Of a DNA stretch of 64,000 bases, positions 63,936-64,000 are shown in pieces. The first letter of the stretch is position 1, and each line of letters begins with the position of its first letter. A program made the translations under genes and the position numbers. The notes beneath the pieces are model-generated. The model made no database searches. It was given only the letters and a program-made list of their open reading frames with translations, and was not told the origin of the DNA. Origin of the DNA: Ceratotherium simum simum (Eukaryota; Chordata; Mammalia; Perissodactyla; Rhinocerotidae); NCBI RefSeq assembly GCF_000283155.1, contig NW_004454240.1, forward strand, positions 3,200,271 to 3,264,270, given 5' to 3'.

Positions 63936-64000
63936 AGGAGGGCAGTGTCTACTAAGCACACACAATCAGAGGACGTGCCGGAGAGAGAGCTCCCATAGAG

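Overview
The window is nuclear DNA of a placental mammal, most likely a perissodactyl and probably an equid (horse, ass or zebra). The call rests on two tRNA-related SINEs with the GGCCGGCCC head typical of the ERE family (2869-3102 and 50146-50368). Each is flanked by a perfect 16-bp target-site duplication, so the family was recently active in this lineage. The other repeats (MIR, MIR3, L2, L3/CR1, MER5-like and old L1 tails) occur in all placental mammals and only show that the DNA is old and stable.

I could not identify a single protein-coding gene, rRNA or functional tRNA. The sequence reads as a GC-rich intergenic or intronic region. Open frames are short, overlap on both strands, often begin at TTG or GTG, and mostly fall in decayed SINE/LINE copies or in low-complexity DNA. 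Two segments have splice-site-like borders and open frames and are listed as weak exon candidates (42513-42641 on +, 48396-48617 on -). One segment looks promoter-like (6678-6860) and one is CpG-rich (665-1060).

Layout. 1-13 kb: MIR copies, the first ERE SINE, CA-rich tracts, and the CpG-rich and promoter-like segments. 13-17 kb: nested old LINE material, including about 1 kb of antisense L3/CR1 reverse-transcriptase sequence, and a hAT-like MITE. 17.7-28.1 kb: three solo LTRs of one endogenous-retrovirus family, all on the minus strand, each with its own perfect 4-bp target duplication, plus a long polypurine tract and L3/L2 pieces. 28-35 kb: MIR/L2 mosaic, an AT-rich island and a TG-rich tract. 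35.5-37.7 kb: the largest LINE remnant, an L2 copy in which endonuclease and reverse-transcriptase motifs can still be read and which carries an internal inverted piece. 38-46 kb: MIRs, G-quadruplex-prone DNA, GA tracts and the (+) exon candidate. 46.2 kb: a 100-N assembly gap inside a GGA microsatellite. 46.4-64 kb: more MIR/MIR3/L2, the (-) exon candidate, an unusually well preserved 29-bp hairpin at 49.35 kb, the second ERE SINE and a polypyrimidine tract.

No genes work together here that I can show. The interest lies in the mobile-element history, one hairpin and a few candidate regulatory or transcribed segments. All repeat names come from remembered consensus sequences, so edges are approximate (often within 10-20 bp) unless a target duplication fixes them.
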